Below are positions 34,865 to 43,543 of a DNA stretch of 64,000 nucleotides, piece by piece. A program made the position numbers and the translations under genes. The stretch's first letter is position 1, and each line of letters starts with the position of its first letter. Source of the stretch: Mesorhizobium qingshengii (GTDB lineage Bacteria; Pseudomonadota; Alphaproteobacteria; Rhizobiales; Rhizobiaceae); contig NZ_FMXM01000027.1 of NCBI RefSeq assembly GCF_900103325.1, positions 23,330 through 87,329 of the forward strand. Reading direction: 5' to 3'. The notes below the pieces were generated by a model. That model had not been told where the DNA came from. It ran no database searches and saw only the letters and a list, made by a program, of their open reading frames with translations.

Positions 34865-35710
34865 GATGGTCAGGCCAGTCGGCAGCATTGCCGGAGAAAC
34901 AGATGCACAATCCTGCGACGAAATACACCGCGATCCGGTCCTCGGGCAGCGCCAGGAATGGCCGGCTGTTCGGCGCGACATGGACCCGGTTCCCGAAGAA
35001 TTCTACCACGCCCGCAGGCCGGCAGTTGCCCTTGGACAAGTGCCGTCCAGGCCTGATGATCAAAGGCGGCGACAGGTTCAAGGCGAGCATACCGGCGGCC
35101 TTGGTCTGCATGGCACGGTCACTGCGAAGACTGTTATCGCCGAGATCGTCTGGGCTAACCTTGCGCCGACTTAGAACCGCTCGACCGGCAAAGTTTCGCG
35201 TTTTCCTCGGCCAACAACTGTAGAAGCAACTCGAGATTTGCAGCGTCTGTTTCTGTTTCCAGCTTCTTTTCGAAATGCCTGATGTTTCTTTGGTGTACAA
35301 ATTCAGCGTATTGATGGGCAATGCGCGCCCCTTTGGCTGCAGAACGTTGCTAACTCTACGCGCGATATAAGCTTTTGCCGCAGCGGGTCCAGAGCGATAC
35401 TTTGTGTTTGCGATGTCGTTTTCGTCACCGGGCGGCGACCGCGGCTGCATCCAGGCCGTCGCATGGCGTGCCTCGTTCTGGAATTGAGCCCGCATCGCAG
35501 GGGGTCCTTGAACGCATCCGGCGCGGTTGTCGCTTGGGTCAACGCCGATAAGCCGCCTCAAAGCCAAAGGAGCAGCGCGGCATATGACGGATCACCGAGA
35601 TCGTACCGGCGCCCCTCCGTATGAAAGGCTCCCGGCAAAGGCTGCCAGCCACGATACCACTCTTGGAAACAGAACGTCGGAATGGGGGCGCCCACAGGCT
35701 TGCACCGGCC
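34865..35710. other. Gene-poor stretch
   Basis: A small frame at 34903-35223 (GGAGAAACAG before its ATG, basic product starting MHNPATKYTAIRSSGS) might be expressed, but codon bias fades after its middle. A 237-codon minus frame over the same DNA has no family features and looks accidental. Confidence 0.35.
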
Positions 35711-36283
35711 CTACGCCTCCCTGGGAAGGACCTGGAGAACCCGCGCGATGAACATGTGGAACTCCGCCATGTAACTGCGCAAGAACTGCTCGGTGGATTC
35801 AACGGTGACTTCGCCCCTGTCCGTGATCAGGCCCGGCGTGAACTGGATATAGGCTTCCGGCGCGTTCATCTGGGGCGAGTTGCAGAAGCTGAGCACGCTG
35901 CGCAGGCTCTGTTGGGCTACGGCGGTCCCGATCGTTCCGGGCGATGTCCCGATGACGGCAGACGGTTTGCGGGAGAAGGAATTCTTGCCGTAGGGCCGAC
36001 TTGCCCAGTCGATGGCGTTCTTGAGCCCGCCCGGGATAGAGCGATTGTACTCAGGTGTGACGAAAAGGACGGCCTCGACCGAGGCGATGGCATCCTTGAA
36101 AGCACGCGCGACAGGCGGAAAATCCGCATCGTAGTCGTAGCTGTAGAGGGGCAAATCCTTGAAGGAGATCTCCGACATTTCAAGCTCTGGCGGGGCGAGC
36201 TGGACGAGGGCTGTCGCGAGCTTGCGGTTGATCGAGCCTTTTGCGAGGCTGCCGATCAGATAGCCGACTTTGTGCGTGGTCAT
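35711..36283 (-). CDS. NAD(P)H-dependent FMN reductase
   Basis: A 190-residue flavodoxin-fold enzyme of the NADPH-dependent FMN reductase group (azoreductase/chromate and quinone reductase type). FMN-binding features: GSLAKGSINRKLATAL (phosphate loop with the S-x-N-R pattern), FVTPEYNRSIPGGLKNAIDWA (the PEYN-x-S-PG-x-LKN signature) and GTSPGTIGTAVAQQ. It probably reduces quinones by two electrons and limits oxidative stress. A single gene, no operon partner. Confidence 0.92.
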   Translation of the reverse strand: MTTHKVGYLIGSLAKGSINRKLATALVQLAPPELEMSEISFKDLPLYSYDYDADFPPVARAFKDAIASVEAVLFVTPEYNRSIPGGLKNAIDWASRPYGKNSFSRKPSAVIGTSPGTIGTAVAQQSLRSVLSFCNSPQMNAPEAYIQFTPGLITDRGEVTVESTEQFLRSYMAEFHMFIARVLQVLPREA

Positions 36284-36600
36284 GAGGATCTACCGTATCG
36301 CCACCGCCACCCCTCATATTATCCGCCCAACAAAGGTCGGGCGCCAGTGAGATTTTGCCGGTGTTCAAGGCAAGATACGGGAACTCTCCCGAAACCAGTG
36401 CGATTTTGCGCAATCGTCGAGTCGGCAAAATCACATCTCTCCGCGTCTCCGCGCGTTACCGTCTGTCCTCCATGAAAGGCGCTCGACATCCGCTTAGCTG
36501 ACGTCGAGGCTACCGTCGCGCTGCCGACCCTCGAGAACAGGCTCGATCTGTCCCGTTTTCATCCCCACCTGGTCGGCGACGTTGCGGGGTCCAACCCAGC

Positions 36601-37341
36601 CTACAGATCGTCGGCCAGCAACGACCCGACGCTTGTCCCTTGAGCCTTCTGATATTCCAGCGCATATCCGCCGAGCCTGACCGTGCGGATGGGATTGGTG
36701 TGAGCGGACTGCTTGATCGACGTTCTCAACCGGCTGATATGAACATCTACCGTCCTGGGACCAACATAGATATTGCCAGGCCAAGCCGCCCTGATCAGCT
36801 CGTCACGGCTAAGCACCTTGCCGGGATGTTCCAGCATGTGACGCAGTAGCTTGAATTCAATCGGTCCTAACGAAATCTCGGTTCCGTTGCAGCGCACATG
36901 GTGGGTGTCGATCTGCATTTCGATGTCCCCGCAGTTCAGCGACATCGCGCTGTGCGTTCGCAATCCGAATTGGCGGCCGGTTCCCAATCTGGTGTGGAGG
37001 TAGTCGAGCAGCTTCGCCGGCGCCAACGGCCGGATAAAACTCTCGTCTATTCCTGACTTCAGCAGGCCAATATGCTGATCCTCGGCACCGGGCGCGATCA
37101 ACGCGACGACCGGCAGGGGGCCTGTTCGAGGATCCTGCCTCAGCCGGCTGCAAACGTCCGCCATATGATTGTGCGGCCTGCAGTCCATCACCCAGGCATC
37201 GACCGGTGTTTCGGCGGCCAGCTCGACCATTTCATCAACATCGCGGGCCAACGCATCGCTGAAGCCATCCACTTTGAGGATGTGGCTGAGCACCAGGTAG
37301 AATTCCGCATCATGGGAGCATATTGCGATCTTTGGCTTCAT
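36601..37341 (-). CDS. OmpR/PhoB-type response regulator with a degenerate receiver
   Basis: A 246-residue protein. The C-terminal winged helix is normal (GPIEFKLLRHMLEHPGKVLSRDELIRAAW cut here as GPIEFKLLRHML; VDVHISRLR; IRTVRLGGYAL). The receiver is odd: the acidic pair has become SHD (residues 9-11), the phosphorylation site region reads AWVMDCRPHNHM and the conserved Lys is replaced by Arg (SFIRPLAP). Such receivers often work without phosphorylation. There is no kinase gene beside it. The start is the ATG at 37341, where homology begins, although the frame is open to 37521. Confidence 0.85.
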   Translation of the reverse strand: MKPKIAICSHDAEFYLVLSHILKVDGFSDALARDVDEMVELAAETPVDAWVMDCRPHNHMADVCSRLRQDPRTGPLPVVALIAPGAEDQHIGLLKSGIDESFIRPLAPAKLLDYLHTRLGTGRQFGLRTHSAMSLNCGDIEMQIDTHHVRCNGTEISLGPIEFKLLRHMLEHPGKVLSRDELIRAAWPGNIYVGPRTVDVHISRLRTSIKQSAHTNPIRTVRLGGYALEYQKAQGTSVGSLLADDL

Positions 37342-37521
37342 GACGTAATTCGCGTTTCGGGAGCCTAATGGCCTCGCCTGTTTCTTGAGCACCCGAGCCT
37401 CTCCATGACGCACGGCTACCTCGCTGCATTTGGCTGCTGCTCGCCGCGTCGCCCTAGCCGTTATATCCCACCTGCCGGGCCGGAACGTTGCGACCGGTCC
37501 GACCGCGGCATTGGCAAGCAA

Positions 37522-38084
37522 TCAGTTGATGACGGGCAGTTGTTCCGGAGAAAGCTCGCTCAGAAATTCAACTCCGTTCTCTCGAACGCAGACAACCTCC
37601 TCGAACTGAAAGACGGCCCCCCGTTGATCTCCAGCTTGGGCTCCAGGTGCCAGATCATGCCGGGTCTGACGATCTCGACATTGGCCTTGGAGATCGACGG
37701 CGGCTCGGTGACATCGAGGCCACCAACGTGACCGATACGGGAAACGAGCCCGTAGGCGGGTGGCAGACCCGCATCACGCCAAAGCTGCTCAAACGCTGCG
37801 AAGACCTCACCACCGCTCATCCCGGCCTTGATGCCGCCCGCGGGTGCCACGGTAAGCCCGCGTGTTCGCTCATAGGCGCCGATCTTGCAGACCTCGGGTG
37901 AGCCACCTCGGGCAATGCGGTTTCTGTCGGCCGGATAGCCGCCATAAGTTGACGGAAAATCCTTCCACGCGTACTGGCCGACCTGCAATGGCTGCATCCT
38001 TGGCGGCCGGCCGTAGTTGAACTCACCTCTGCGGAGCCTTTGCGGCCTGCCTGAGGCTGCCATGATCGACGGCTGCCAGCACAT
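37522..38084 (-). pseudogene. M24 (Xaa-Pro) peptidase, truncated and frameshifted
   Basis: The frame carries the second half of an M24 metallopeptidase: YGGYPADRNRIARGG, GMSGGEVFAAFEQLW, RIGHVGGLDVTEPPSI and IVRPGMIWHLEPKLEINGG. It then goes out of frame; the true end, VFQFEEVVCVRENGVEFL, with the last metal-ligand Glu, is in another phase and stops at 37522. One extra base in the C run at 37617-37622 would repair it. The N-terminal ~150 residues of a normal enzyme are also missing, so the gene is dead even if the frameshift is an error. Confidence 0.8.
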
Positions 38085-38232
38085 GGTCCAAACGGCCTAC
38101 CCGCCCCACAGACAGCTTGGCTGACGCGACTGTCGATCCAACAGCAGCTACATTCAACGAACCCGATAAGGTGTGAACCGCGTTTGCGAGCGGTCGCGGC
38201 GTCCCATCGCCGCGCGATCCGCGCCGCGCATT

Positions 38233-39231
38233 TCATTCTCTCTCCCCTTCGGCGCTGAGATCGGCGGCGTCAGGATCGAGGCTGGTCTCGTAGACATATT
38301 CGTGTGGAATGGCAGGGGCTGCCATCTGGGAAACATAGTGGTTCAAATTTTCCCGGTCGTTGCTTGCCGCCAGGCTGCAGAAGTTTCCGCTGTTCCACGT
38401 CATGACGCAGTGGCTGAAATGCGCTCGCACCGCGTCATGCATCTCGCCCAGAGTCACCTCATTGTTGAACATCGTGTTGAGGACCGAGGTCTGCTTCTTT
38501 TCGATCTCGTCTTGTGGAAAGTAGCGTGCCTTGAACCCGAAATCCTTCTGGTACTCGCGACGCCGATAGTCGGTCTCCTCGATCGCGCGAAATTTCTCGA
38601 CGAAGACGAAGATGCCGCCTTCCTTGAGGTGCTGGCTGACAAACTCGATCTGCTTGACCCTATTCGGCGAGTACATCTGAAACGTCGTATCTTCCAGAAT
38701 AACATCGAATCCGTGAGCGAAACCTGCCAGTCGCGGATCTGAACCCAGGACGTCCTTCGTCAAATGATGGAAGGGGCCGACGAAGAAGTCGGCGTGCGGC
38801 GGTTCGCCATAAGCCATGAAGCATTTGTAATTTTCCGCGTTCGGGCTGCACGACAGCGTGCGTATCTGTCCCTCGGACAGTTCGGACAGTGTTCTCGCCA
38901 TCGTCCCTTCCGCTGTTCCAAGGCTGTATAGCGCAAACGGAGCGCCACGGTGCCGTGCGTATTTCAGCACTGCATGGGCCATCCGGCACTCCTCTTCCAA
39001 TCTATAAGGGATGCTGCCGTGATAGTGCTGGTCAAAAAAGCCTTGGCGGGTCGCGTGCAGCGCAACCAGATCGCGTAGGAGTCCATCGCTGGGTAGAAGG
39101 CGTGCGTCGGCTATGGGCTTCCGGATCGGCATCCCGCTCTTTCCGGCAGCGGTAGCCGCGAAGAAGCCGGCAAGTCCGTTAATCCGCGGGCCATGATCGC
39201 ATTCGGCCAGGAAATCCTTTAGACCTCGCAT
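38233..39231 (-). CDS. SAM-dependent methyltransferase-fold enzyme of unknown substrate
   Basis: About 332 residues. The middle holds a class I Rossmann core: FALYSLGTAEGTMARTLSEL (SAM loop), FDVILEDTTFQMY (acidic strand) and HLKEGGIFVFVEKFR. Before it, YHGSIPYRLEEECRMAH and after it QTSVLNTMFNNEVTL are distinctive blocks not seen in common methyltransferases. ATG 39231 is preferred (GGGAG upstream); two earlier ATGs are in frame. It is divergent from an AraC regulator followed by an exporter and an unknown protein, so a role in making or modifying a small molecule is inferred. Reactions other than methylation are possible for this fold. Confidence 0.7.
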   Translation of the reverse strand: MRGLKDFLAECDHGPRINGLAGFFAATAAGKSGMPIRKPIADARLLPSDGLLRDLVALHATRQGFFDQHYHGSIPYRLEEECRMAHAVLKYARHRGAPFALYSLGTAEGTMARTLSELSEGQIRTLSCSPNAENYKCFMAYGEPPHADFFVGPFHHLTKDVLGSDPRLAGFAHGFDVILEDTTFQMYSPNRVKQIEFVSQHLKEGGIFVFVEKFRAIEETDYRRREYQKDFGFKARYFPQDEIEKKQTSVLNTMFNNEVTLGEMHDAVRAHFSHCVMTWNSGNFCSLAASNDRENLNHYVSQMAAPAIPHEYVYETSLDPDAADLSAEGERE

Positions 39232-39451
39232 CGCAGTATGTCTCCCACACCGTTCCATCTGTGAGACGCCAAGAACTCGATGGGGAAATGCCAATAAAAT
39301 AAGAATGGTCTAATATTCCCGTTGGCTCAAGTACTGGCTGAGGACACTGGTAGGGCTGCGTGGGGCGCGCGGCTTTCATTCAATTGCCATATTTTTACTA
39401 AAGTCACATCTTCCACCAACTCCCAGTTATTTGTGAGTTGTTCGGCAACCT

Positions 39452-40396
39452 GTGGTTCGGCAAAACACAGCGGAACGAGCTGGTCGCTATTGGGAGGCTG
39501 CTTCGATTCGCGGATACCCTTGCCTCGACCCCAACAAGATTCGCCCATCTCTGCACCAGACGCTTGCTCACCAGTGTGGGGGCTGGGGGCAAGTGCGGGC
39601 GGACTTGATCAAAAGGACTGGACTGGAGCGTCAGGAAACAAAGATCGCCTTTCCAGGGCCTGTGTTCCTGTTGAATCTAAAGGGTGTCGCGCGCAACGGA
39701 GAAGACTTCGTCGATGGGCGCCGGATATCCTTCCAGCCGCGGCGCGCCGGCTCAATAGTCTATATGCCTGGAGGCAAGGATTGGACTGGCTGGGATGAGG
39801 GCGACGCGACCGCCGCCTACCTGCTCGTTTCGATCGAACAGGGCTTCGCTGACGAGGTATTTGGGGGAATGGTGGGCGCTCGCCCGGCTGACCTACCGCC
39901 TTCGATCGGATTTCGAGACAGCGTCGCGGAGATGGCGCTGCAGAGGATCGCCATCGAACTCAAGCAGCCCGATCCTATCAGCGTAACGATGGTGGAGAGC
40001 CAAGCCACGCAATTGCTCGCACAGATGGTCAGGTTGAGCGGCGTCTATCGTGAACAGGCAAAAGGCGGTCTGTCATCGTTCGATCTCAAGCGGGCGATAG
40101 GAATGATCGAGGCCTCGTCGGACGGCAGACCCACCTTGGCCGCTTTGGCAAAGGAGGTTGGCGTCAGCCGGTTCCATTTCTGCAGGGCTTTCAAGCAGTC
40201 GACAGGCATGACGCCACATGCATTCATTGCGCGTCGTCGACTGGAACAATCGGCGGACATGTTGCGATCTACCAATTTGTCGGCAACGAAAATCGCGATG
40301 GAGTGTGGTTTTGGAAGCTCGAGCCATTTCACCATTGCTTTTAAGCGGGCCTTCGGCGCGTCTCCCACCGAATTTCGCCGTAAGTGCAGAATCTAG
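39452..40396 (+). CDS. AraC family transcriptional regulator
   Basis: A 314-residue regulator. The C-terminal ~100 residues are the double helix-turn-helix: TLAALAKEVGVSRFHFCRAF, then the family signature region TKIAMECGFGSSSHFTIAF and FGASPTEFRR. The N-terminal ~200 residues form a cupin-like ligand domain of the AraC-binding-like type (RRAGSIVYMPGG). GTG start. It precedes the exporter by 107 bases on the same strand and is divergent from the methyltransferase gene, so it probably controls all of them. Confidence 0.9.
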   Translation: MVRQNTAERAGRYWEAASIRGYPCLDPNKIRPSLHQTLAHQCGGWGQVRADLIKRTGLERQETKIAFPGPVFLLNLKGVARNGEDFVDGRRISFQPRRAGSIVYMPGGKDWTGWDEGDATAAYLLVSIEQGFADEVFGGMVGARPADLPPSIGFRDSVAEMALQRIAIELKQPDPISVTMVESQATQLLAQMVRLSGVYREQAKGGLSSFDLKRAIGMIEASSDGRPTLAALAKEVGVSRFHFCRAFKQSTGMTPHAFIARRRLEQSADMLRSTNLSATKIAMECGFGSSSHFTIAFKRAFGASPTEFRRKCRI

Positions 40397-40503
40397 GCCG
40401 CCGCTTGTCAGTTCTCAGCAAGTATCGGAAAACCCCGACATCACAGTAAAGCAGGCTTGGCGGAAGAAGGTCTATATCGGCGGTCAGCCCGGATACGCCG
40501 CTC

Positions 40504-41709
40504 ATGTCAAACCTGGTTCGAATTCATCATGGCAAAGGACGGGCCGACCGGTCCAATCCCTGCCTCGGATTCCTGGCCAGCACGCTGTTGGCTGCTGTTG
40601 CCCGAAACGGCTACTACATCGCATCCGCCTGGATCCTCGTCGAGCGAGGATACGGAACAGCCGGCGTGGCAAGGTTCCTTGCGATCGCCAGCGTTGTCGA
40701 ATTCATCGCAAGCCCTCTGGCCGGCGCAGCGGCGGATCGATTTGACAGGCGACGCTTGAACGTTGCGGCAGACCTCAGCCGCTTGGTCGTCATGCTCGCT
40801 ACCGCTTGCGCGCTTCTCTACCTCGACGTCTTTCTGACCATCTGTCTGTCAGCGGCCCTCTTTTCGTTTTGCGACCGTGTCGCGCTTACGAGCTCGCAAG
40901 CAATGATCCCTGTGATGGCTGACGGCCGCGATCTAGTAGCCTCGAATTCCGCCGTCTTCTTCGTCATGCAGTTCGGCAATCTCGGCGCAGCGCTGCTTGT
41001 GGGGCCTTTGCTACATGAGCGCTCCCCAACCCTGCCATTCACCGTTCTTGCTGCCTTCTTCATGTTTTCAGCGGGCTGCCTTGCCTTGATGCGGCTGGAA
41101 CCGGTTTCGCGCGACGTCCGCATCGCCAAAATCTCTGCAGCACAAATCGATCTGAGCCTGCGTCGTCTCATTGTCGTCTACGCGCTTCTCTATACAAGCG
41201 CGGTGCTTGTCAGCGTCATGGGATCGAGTTTCGTCTTTCAGGAGCAGAAGGGTAGTGCCGTGGATTTCGGCTACCTCGAGGCTGCATGGTCGGCGGGCTC
41301 GCTGATCGGCGCGGTCTCTCTATTCCTGATTGAAAGAGCGATGAGTACCCACGTGCGGCATCTCACGCTTTTGGGCTTAACGGCGCTGGTCCTCATGGCG
41401 CTGACATCTCTGCGCACGCCTTGGACAGTCATCCTTTTTGCCGCACTCGGATTTCTATACAATCTTGGACGCGTCAGCGTTGAAGTCACATTGCAGTCGC
41501 ATGTATCCGTTTATCTGTTGGGCCGGGCAAAAGGCATTATGCATAGTGCGGCCGTAGTGCTCGGGTTACTCGTCTTCGGCATCGCCGCCGCTGTAGGAGA
41601 TCGAGCATTTCCTTCGACGATTTTCTTCAGCTTTGGAGTAGTGCTCCTCATCAGTATTTCGTGTTTGAGCGCCGGTGTCGTTCAGACACAAGAAAAAGGT
41701 GAATCGTGA
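40504..41709 (+). CDS. Major facilitator superfamily exporter
   Basis: A 401-residue membrane protein with about 12 helices in two halves. The MFS motif-A loop is present after helix 2 (GAAADRFDRRRLN). The closest look is the EntS/MFS_3-type efflux group that exports siderophores and small metabolites. Start ATG has no strong ribosome site. The next gene starts one base after its stop, a tight coupling that suggests the partner acts on the exported compound. Confidence 0.88.
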   Translation: MSNLVRIHHGKGRADRSNPCLGFLASTLLAAVARNGYYIASAWILVERGYGTAGVARFLAIASVVEFIASPLAGAAADRFDRRRLNVAADLSRLVVMLATACALLYLDVFLTICLSAALFSFCDRVALTSSQAMIPVMADGRDLVASNSAVFFVMQFGNLGAALLVGPLLHERSPTLPFTVLAAFFMFSAGCLALMRLEPVSRDVRIAKISAAQIDLSLRRLIVVYALLYTSAVLVSVMGSSFVFQEQKGSAVDFGYLEAAWSAGSLIGAVSLFLIERAMSTHVRHLTLLGLTALVLMALTSLRTPWTVILFAALGFLYNLGRVSVEVTLQSHVSVYLLGRAKGIMHSAAVVLGLLVFGIAAAVGDRAFPSTIFFSFGVVLLISISCLSAGVVQTQEKGES

Positions 41710-41710
41710 G

Positions 41711-43111
41711 GTGGAAGAGCTAACAGCAGGTGCCGACGCGAAACAGGCAGTCCTGGGGTCGCTGAGGGCACTCTACCCCTGGATGAGCCCATATCATTCC
41801 CGGCCGATACGCGACTATGCGTTTCGCCTGTTCGAGGCGCCAGCTTCAAGGCCCATGCCAGAAATCCGGTTTCGAGCCTTCACCAAACTACTCGACCTCA
41901 TCAGGAAGGCAGCGACACGAAACGGGTTATCGGCCGATGCCGCCTCGGAAATCTGCCGGGATTTCCAAAGGCGCCGCGTGTTGCAGACTGGCCCGCATTT
42001 GCTTCTCCTCATGGACCCGGAAGCATATTACACGCATGTCTTCAGCCTCCTTGGTCTCTCGGCGCATGGCTGCTCGACCTACGTTTCCTACGCCGTTTCG
42101 ACAGTCAGCCTCGTTGAAAAGCCACGCAAGGGGCCCGGCTGGCTCACCGTTGGCGGCAAGCCGGTCAACGTCTTTGGTCTGAGCCGAAGCCGGATGGCGG
42201 GATATAACCTTCTGGCCGGGCCGGGCTCCTATAGATTTGAGCTTGTGCCGACGGAGCCAAACCTTCAGGGCGACGCGCTCGCGCGGCTGCGCAGTCTTCT
42301 GCCCAAGACCCAATTCGAGCGGCCGGCGCATGCCATCAAGGCAGCCAATCTGATGCTTTGGCCAAAAATGTTCGCAGGCCGTTTCGCTTTTCTGCAGATC
42401 GACGACGAGGATATTGCCGACCTAGTGGCGGACCATCTGTCGGACGCAGATTCCTGGTTACGGGCGTGGCTGCTGGAAGACTCGAAGCTTGCTTCGAATA
42501 TCCTTGCCGAGATCGACAGGCTGGTAGCCGGTCCCTGGAGTGGCTGGCTCCCGCGCGGCACCGACTTCTTCTGGTTCTATGAGAATGGCAAGCGCCTGCC
42601 GCTGCGGCTCGCCGCGGGGGAACTCGTCCATCCAGCGACCGGCATGAAGGTCGCCCCCTTTTCGGCCCCCGAAATCCTTGAGCGGCTGGCAAACCGCACC
42701 CTCATTCCGAATCTCCTCCTCGTGTTCTTGGTTTTGTCCATTCTGCCCGGCGTTCGCGTGCTCGGAGGCAGTCATCAGCCGGTCTACTATCCCTTGATGC
42801 GCTATGTTGTCCGCCGGGCGCTTGAGGTTGCCGGCGTGGATGCGGATCTTCTGCAGGCTCTGGCAAGGGACGACGTGCCGGGAGCTTGGGGACATCGGGT
42901 CATTGAGTGCGATGATGATCCGTTCGAGCTATTCCTAAATGGCAGGAACGGCGCGAAGAGTGATATTATTGAGCGTTTGGGCGACATCTCCTTCGCCGAG
43001 GCTTGTGGAAGCATGAAAGGCTTCGTGTCAGACCCGTCGTGGCATGAACTTCACAGACGACTTCGGCAGGGGTTGGTCACGCCGGCCGATGCGGAATGGG
43101 CCTGTTCCTGA
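41711..43111 (+). CDS. Unknown 466-residue protein coupled to an exporter
   Basis: GTG 41711, preceded by AGGTGA, is chosen because it follows the exporter stop directly; GTG 41675 and 41699 are also in frame. Distinctive segments: QTGPHLLLLMDPEAYYTHVF, GPGWLTVGGKPVNVFGLSRS, GTDFFWFYENGKRLPLRLA and a C-terminal hydrophobic stretch LIPNLLLVFLVLSILPGV. No catalytic motif known to me is present. Cytoplasmic, possibly membrane-attached. Position between an exporter and a methyltransferase-type gene suggests biosynthesis or self-protection. I do not recognise the family. Confidence 0.75.
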   Translation: MEELTAGADAKQAVLGSLRALYPWMSPYHSRPIRDYAFRLFEAPASRPMPEIRFRAFTKLLDLIRKAATRNGLSADAASEICRDFQRRRVLQTGPHLLLLMDPEAYYTHVFSLLGLSAHGCSTYVSYAVSTVSLVEKPRKGPGWLTVGGKPVNVFGLSRSRMAGYNLLAGPGSYRFELVPTEPNLQGDALARLRSLLPKTQFERPAHAIKAANLMLWPKMFAGRFAFLQIDDEDIADLVADHLSDADSWLRAWLLEDSKLASNILAEIDRLVAGPWSGWLPRGTDFFWFYENGKRLPLRLAAGELVHPATGMKVAPFSAPEILERLANRTLIPNLLLVFLVLSILPGVRVLGGSHQPVYYPLMRYVVRRALEVAGVDADLLQALARDDVPGAWGHRVIECDDDPFELFLNGRNGAKSDIIERLGDISFAEACGSMKGFVSDPSWHELHRRLRQGLVTPADAEWACS

Positions 43112-43543
43112 AATTTCTTTGCGCTTCCAGCAACTGGCGTGTGTACGCCGGGTTGCGAATGGCTGTTTCGCGCCGCATTTCCGTCGTTAAGCAGCATTTC
43201 GTCTAATCCAAAAGCTGCCGGTCCGGTTGGCTCCCGCTTGCGTCCAAAGCCGTGTCAAGAGCGAAACTCTGCAGTTCGGCAGCCCGCCGGCGAGCGTCGC
43301 GGGACGGCAGGGTCCGCGGGGCTCGCCAGACTACCTTGCCCACATCAGTGGATAGAGTCTTAGAGCGCCCACCGACTGGCTCAAACGACGCTTGGGTATT
43401 GCCTCACGATCTGACGCCCACGAAATAATGCGGGATAAGTCAGGCCAGGTAACCTCTGCTGATTTCCCGCGCGAGACTTAGCTCGATAATCTGGGCTACT
43501 AAATCCGCCCGCCCTAGAAAAATACGGCTTCGAAGGACGTTCT
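43112..43543. other. Intergenic region upstream of the HNH-NTPase gene
   Basis: No gene seen. It should hold the promoter of the large gene; no clear operator or consensus was found. Confidence 0.4.

Noticed and set aside
34854..35567. A 237-codon minus-strand frame in the gene-poor region
   Set aside because: No start signal, no motif and no codon preference; likely chance.
35621..36475. A 284-codon plus-strand frame opposite the FMN reductase
   Set aside because: The minus strand has the complete FMN-reductase signature; the plus frame has none.
41675..41710. GTG 41675 as start of the unknown protein after the exporter
   Set aside because: It lies inside the exporter gene with no ribosome site; GTG 41711 has AGGTGA at proper distance and follows the exporter stop.
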